DNA from: Nautilus pompilius
Taxonomy: Eukaryota > Mollusca > Cephalopoda > Nautilida > Nautilidae
DNA length: 64,000 nt
Direction of reading: 5' to 3'
Assembly: GCA_018389105.1 (NCBI GenBank)
Contig: JACATO010001096.1
Location: 62,001 to 126,000, forward strand
Under the pieces are notes generated by a model. That model made no database searches, had not been told where the DNA came from, and was given only the letters and a program-made list of their open reading frames with translations. Below, piece after piece: positions 60,161 through 64,000 of the stretch (its first letter is position 1; each line of letters starts with the position of its first letter). Both the position numbers and the translations under genes were made by a program.

Positions 60161-60826
60161 ACGTGTTTGACTGACTAGGTACACCCACAGCGTGCGAACT
60201 CCCCAGGGCCGCCATCCTCTCAGGAGAAATCGATGGGTCTCTCAGCTGCTTGGTCTGTAGCACTCATCACTCGAGAATCTGACCTCTGGGGACCAGTAAT
60301 GAGCAAAACTAATTGGAACGTGTGCGTGCCACGCCTCTTGCAATCATCAGAGGGAAACATGTCAAAACTACTCTATCTAATTTTATAGATCGTTTTAATT
60401 CTTGCTGTACTAATTAGTCATATATATATACAATTGTTAATTTTATACTTGTGTGCAGATACAGGGTAATGGATGTAACTTTTCAGGTGATCATAGAAGT
60501 CCGTTAACTACGTTCAGTACAGTAGTGACACCATCACATAGTCTTTCCTCGGTTTCAGGTAGATGCACTCTAAGAGCGACGATGTTAGGGCCGTACATGA
60601 TACGTGTACTCACCGGTACATGTCTTTTCCCCAAATCTTACAGTACGTGGGGTCGTATGAACTCGTCACGCCTTGGCAATCCCAATTCACCAACAGTCAT
60701 TTAACTTGATATTTGCTACGTAAAAACAATAATAGCCGTTTGAAAACATTGTGTGAGATGTCCTTTCTCTTCCTTCATCATCTGTAGAAGTTCTCGCGTG
60801 GGAGGCGCTGGCTCGAAACGTCATAC

Positions 60827-61073
60827 TCGCCGTCACCCAACAGACGTTCGATGGCGGTTCGCGAGTGGGGACCGTTGATGGTGAAATAGAAAATTCTCCA
60901 ATACCCCGTCGATGAGAGAACGGCAGGACTCCATCTCTGCACTTGATCGCCGTCGGACTTCCCTGTACGTGTCCAAGATTGGTGTGGCGATGTAAGAGAT
61001 CCCTGTCTACACCCTGACGCTTCCTCGACCAGATCAGCCAACGTAGGCTTTTCATTTACGCCGTGGTCAGCTC
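60827..61073 (-). CDS. Candidate upstream exon of the same unrecognised gene
   Basis: The frame reads KPTLADLVEEASGCRQGSLT, then QVQRWSPAVLSSTGYWRIFY, then FTINGPHSRTAIERLLGDG. The possible donor GA/gtatga at 60821-60826 leaves GA, which with the T starting the 59412-59535 exon gives Asp, so the joined text would be LLGDG-D-YQKKILH. The acceptor is the weak part: the obvious ctgtggcag puts a TGA in frame, and I chose the next AG (tgacaag). The start could be elsewhere. Confidence 0.35.
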
Positions 61074-61277
61074 CTTGTCAGTCTGCCACAGACAATTTGA
61101 AGGTTACTAATACATATAACCCTGACCGTTCTTAACCCAAATATCTATTTAAAATAAAAATCTACGGCAATAGAATCCTTGATTAATTCTATATAATTGA
61201 AGATAATTAAACAGCGGCGCTGACAAAGGCATACAGAAGTAAATTTCAAATTTAATTTTTGTTGCTCATAACCAGCA

Positions 61278-61470
61278 TCTCTGCCTCTCTCTCTCCATCT
61301 CTCTGTACTGACGTCATCTCTCTCTCTCTCTCCATCTCTCTGTACTGACGTCATCTCTCTCTCTCTCTCTCTCTCTCCCTCCTCTCCTCTCTCTCTCTCT
61401 CCTCTCTGCTCTCAGCCTCTCTCCTCTCTCCTCTCCTCTCTCTCTCTCTCTCTCTCTCCTCTCTCTCTCG
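61278..61470. repeat. CT microsatellite with embedded TGACGTCA units
   Basis: (TC)n with two copies of CATCTCTCTGTACTGACGTC at 61297-61345. Reverse-complemented, this is GATGACGTCAGTACAGAGAG, close to the 34.6-kb minisatellite unit. The remainder is imperfect CT/CTC repeat. Confidence 0.88.
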
Positions 61471-64000
61471 TAGTTAATTTCAAAATAATTCATCATTTTC
61501 CTTGTAAGAAACTGTACACAGATTCTTTTGGCGGGGATGAAAATATATCTCATTAGTTTGGTAATCTTGGGAAACCAATAATTCCCGGCTCTATCTGACA
61601 TAAGGAATCTTGTATGAAATTGTATTTAAGGATGCCGAATTATTTGTTAGCCCTATCATATCCCTACTTAATACATCGCCCAGTAAAACAAAGCTAGTGT
61701 AAATGTAGGTCATTTCAAGAGACGGCAACGACTCTCTTAAATCCAGTTATTTCTTGTGGAAGCTGCAGCTATTCCTTGCTTCATTGTAACTAACTAACTA
61801 ACTAACTGTAGGATACCAGACTGTGTTAACTACCCGATCCGCTCAAAAGTTATTAATCACGATCTAATGAAGTAAATCTGAAAACTAACCGTTTAATTAG
61901 TGCTTTTATTTGACGAACGCAGTTCCCGAACAGCCTGCAACACCCTGGCCATTTAGCTCTGTTATTTTTCAGCACTCATTTTTTTAAATAGCAGAAATCG
62001 AAGACTTAAAGGTGCCCCACCGATTACGGTAATTACCTGGAAAATATTGCATGCGGAGATTTCAATTAGTTTTGAAAATCTTGCTAACTGCTTCCTTGGT
62101 CAATATTAGAGTCAAGGACGGAAAGAGAAAGTGACGCGCTGAGCAATATCCATCAACTTTCCGAGAGTCAGAAGAATGGTAGAGGTGTTTTTTTCTGTAA
62201 CCAACCTCCCGAGTTTTCCGCAGCAGTCCAAAACAACTTACTTTCATTTTTATTCTTTACCTTGCAGAAGTAGGGCATGCTGGGTAACTGTTCTTGCTTT
62301 ACCAAGTATTTCTTTTGCCGCTTCAAACTCAAGTCTGAGCTATGTATAGCAGGGGTAAGAATGAGGTTACATTCAGTAAAATAATACAGAAAGTACACGT
62401 CTGATTGTCAGGGCCTTTGGTCACCGAGAGGTGCACTGTCCATATTCTTAGCGGCCATTTTACATTAAAAATATCAAAAAGAAAGCGTTTAAGATTTTAA
62501 AGGTAGCAATGTTACTGAACCTCTGTGTGATCGCCCTCCACCAGAAGAACACGCACAGGATACTGTGATCTTATCTCGTGACATTCTATCGATTAAGTCA
62601 AACACTTTTTAAAATGAATCTATAGCAAACCGCACTACACCATCGCCTAAATCGAAGTAATCGATACTCAGAAAATTATTTGCAGTTATCTTGCACGAGA
62701 CAGACGGAAGAAAAATTCACTACTTAACATTTAAACTGTAAACAGTTGATATTTATATTTCAAATAAACGTTTTCTCTGATACACGGTAAACCACGTGAT
62801 CCCATACGTCACAGATGCGTAGTCGTCGGAGATTGAGCTTTCACTGTAACACAGGAATATATGTAAGACAAGGGGGGATTTTGCAAAAAAGATAAAGCTA
62901 CCAAAAAAGAGAAACAATGAGCGGACGAAACTAATATTATTACTCCTAAAAAACATTTTCGTAAAGTTTAAAAAATAAGCAAAACATTGATTGCTGCGGT
63001 GGTTTAATCTGATTTACCGTGGATTCCTTGTGCTTTCCATCACGTCCGAATTGGACGCCGCCACAACATCTGGTGGGCGGGGTTGGAGAAAAGCATATTT
63101 CTCCATAGAGCGAAATAAACCCAGGGTCCCCCTAGAACACTGCCCATATAAAAGCTAGTTGTTGCTTTGTGTGTGTGTGTGTGTGGTAAATGTATAAATT
63201 TTTTAATCAGGGAGAAACTAAATCAGATTTCCGAGTTACGCGAGAGCTTGTCGCCGTCTCGGGGATCGTTCACCGCTGGGGTGAGATCTCGAATTACGCG
63301 GCTCTGTTAGTTCTGACACCAGCATAATGAAGTGATTAGCCGCACACCGACGGCCTGCTACACGCTTTCATCCCCAGTAAGTGCATAATACCTCCCCCCC
63401 CCCCACAAAAGGAATTTGCTTGCGTCGACCTTTCATTTGTTCCCTGACCGAGTTAATTATTTCCTTGGAGTCATAAATGCGTACGCGCAAAAGCTGTGCT
63501 TCGTTTTCCTCGACATTTATAAAAGATTCCTTTTATTGCCCGGCCTGGTTCGCGTTAATTGTTTCGCCTTATTCCCGCACACCAATCAATGCAGGGGCCG
63601 ATAGGGAAGACGGTGGAATGCAATTTCCGCAACTCCAAACGCGACTACAGAACCGTTGAGCGGGTTGTCAGCAGAGACGGGGAAACAGGTGCCTGGGGGT
63701 GGGGGGTGTGGTGTCTGGTGAAAGAGCGTTAGCCTCGCTGCCTGGTGATGTCGGCCGCCTGTTATCCCGTTCATTTTCTACAGTGGACTGCACGAGACTA
63801 CCTGTCGGTCCAAACGAGGATGTAAGTTGCTGCGAAGACGGACATTAAGCTACCAGTCGGACGAATCGACTCCCAGCCGTTCGATCTCAGTTCCTTTGTC
63901 TACGCCGAGTTTTCTGTTAGCGGCCCGGGACCTCTGTAGACTGGAATTCCTTGGGAAGGGTGCGCGAACCTATGGAACTTCTGGGGCCGAAAGATTTGTA
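61471..64000. other. Unassigned right end
   Basis: No genes recognised. It contains a short (CTAA)n tract at 61787-61808 and a (TG)n tract near 63171-63185. The 60-62-codon ORFs near 63.4-63.8 kb have no supporting features. Confidence 0.35.

Overview
This window is eukaryotic, almost certainly metazoan, nuclear DNA. It has spliced coding exons with GT-AG borders, long introns, many decayed DNA transposons and LINE fragments, abundant GA/CT and CA/TG microsatellites, and at least five different long minisatellite arrays. There are no operons, no ribosomal RNA, and no convincing intact tRNA gene. The mix (an invertebrate-looking SLC5 transporter, Tc1, mariner and hAT relics, RT fragments) suggests a marine invertebrate, perhaps a mollusc or other lophotrochozoan. 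That placement is inference only.

Host genes. (1) Minus strand, 3.8-10.1 kb: five consecutive exons of a sodium-coupled monocarboxylate transporter of the SLC5A8/SLC5A12 type. The reading frame holds across all four introns. The N-terminal and C-terminal exons were not found. (2) Minus strand, 47.3-50.8 kb: a two-exon gene for a 431-residue protein of unknown function with a lysine-rich C-terminus. (3) Minus strand, 59.4-61.07 kb: two phase-compatible exon-like segments of an unrecognised gene (tentative).

Mobile DNA. The left part holds a plus-strand LINE relic (about 2.45-3.75 kb) and, antisense in an SLC5 intron, a decayed unclassified transposon-like ORF (6.38-7.53 kb). In the middle are an RT fragment (29.2-29.7 kb), a Tc1 element with both inverted repeats and a TA target duplication (31240-32804), and a hAT element (41327-46187) with 8-bp target duplications CTTCAGGG. 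The hAT sits inside an older, internally deleted mariner (about 41159-46869). To the right are a Tc1-type fragment in the intron of gene 2, a ZBED5/GTF2IRD2-like hAT relic (52.5-53.8 kb, minus) and a Tc1-type relic (53.9-54.7 kb, plus).

Tandem repeats. Arrays have units of about 40 bp (11.3-12.4 kb, 28 copies), 37-38 bp (26.0-26.6 kb, 16), 47 bp (30.55-30.98 kb, 9), 30 bp (35.37-35.87 kb, 16) and 28 bp (57758-58821, exactly 38 units). GA- or CT-rich tracts lie at 13.3, 18.8, 20.6-21.1, 34.5, 52.1 and 61.3 kb. Long ORFs inside these arrays are by-products of the repeat unit and are not annotated as genes.

The rest, including most of 12.4-25.9 kb, 35.9-41.1 kb, 55-57.7 kb and 61.5-64 kb, shows nothing I can name. 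No new multi-gene system is evident. The least explained items are the unclassified RNase H-like transposon ORF, the orphan two-exon gene, and the foreign BED-finger remnant inside the hAT element.
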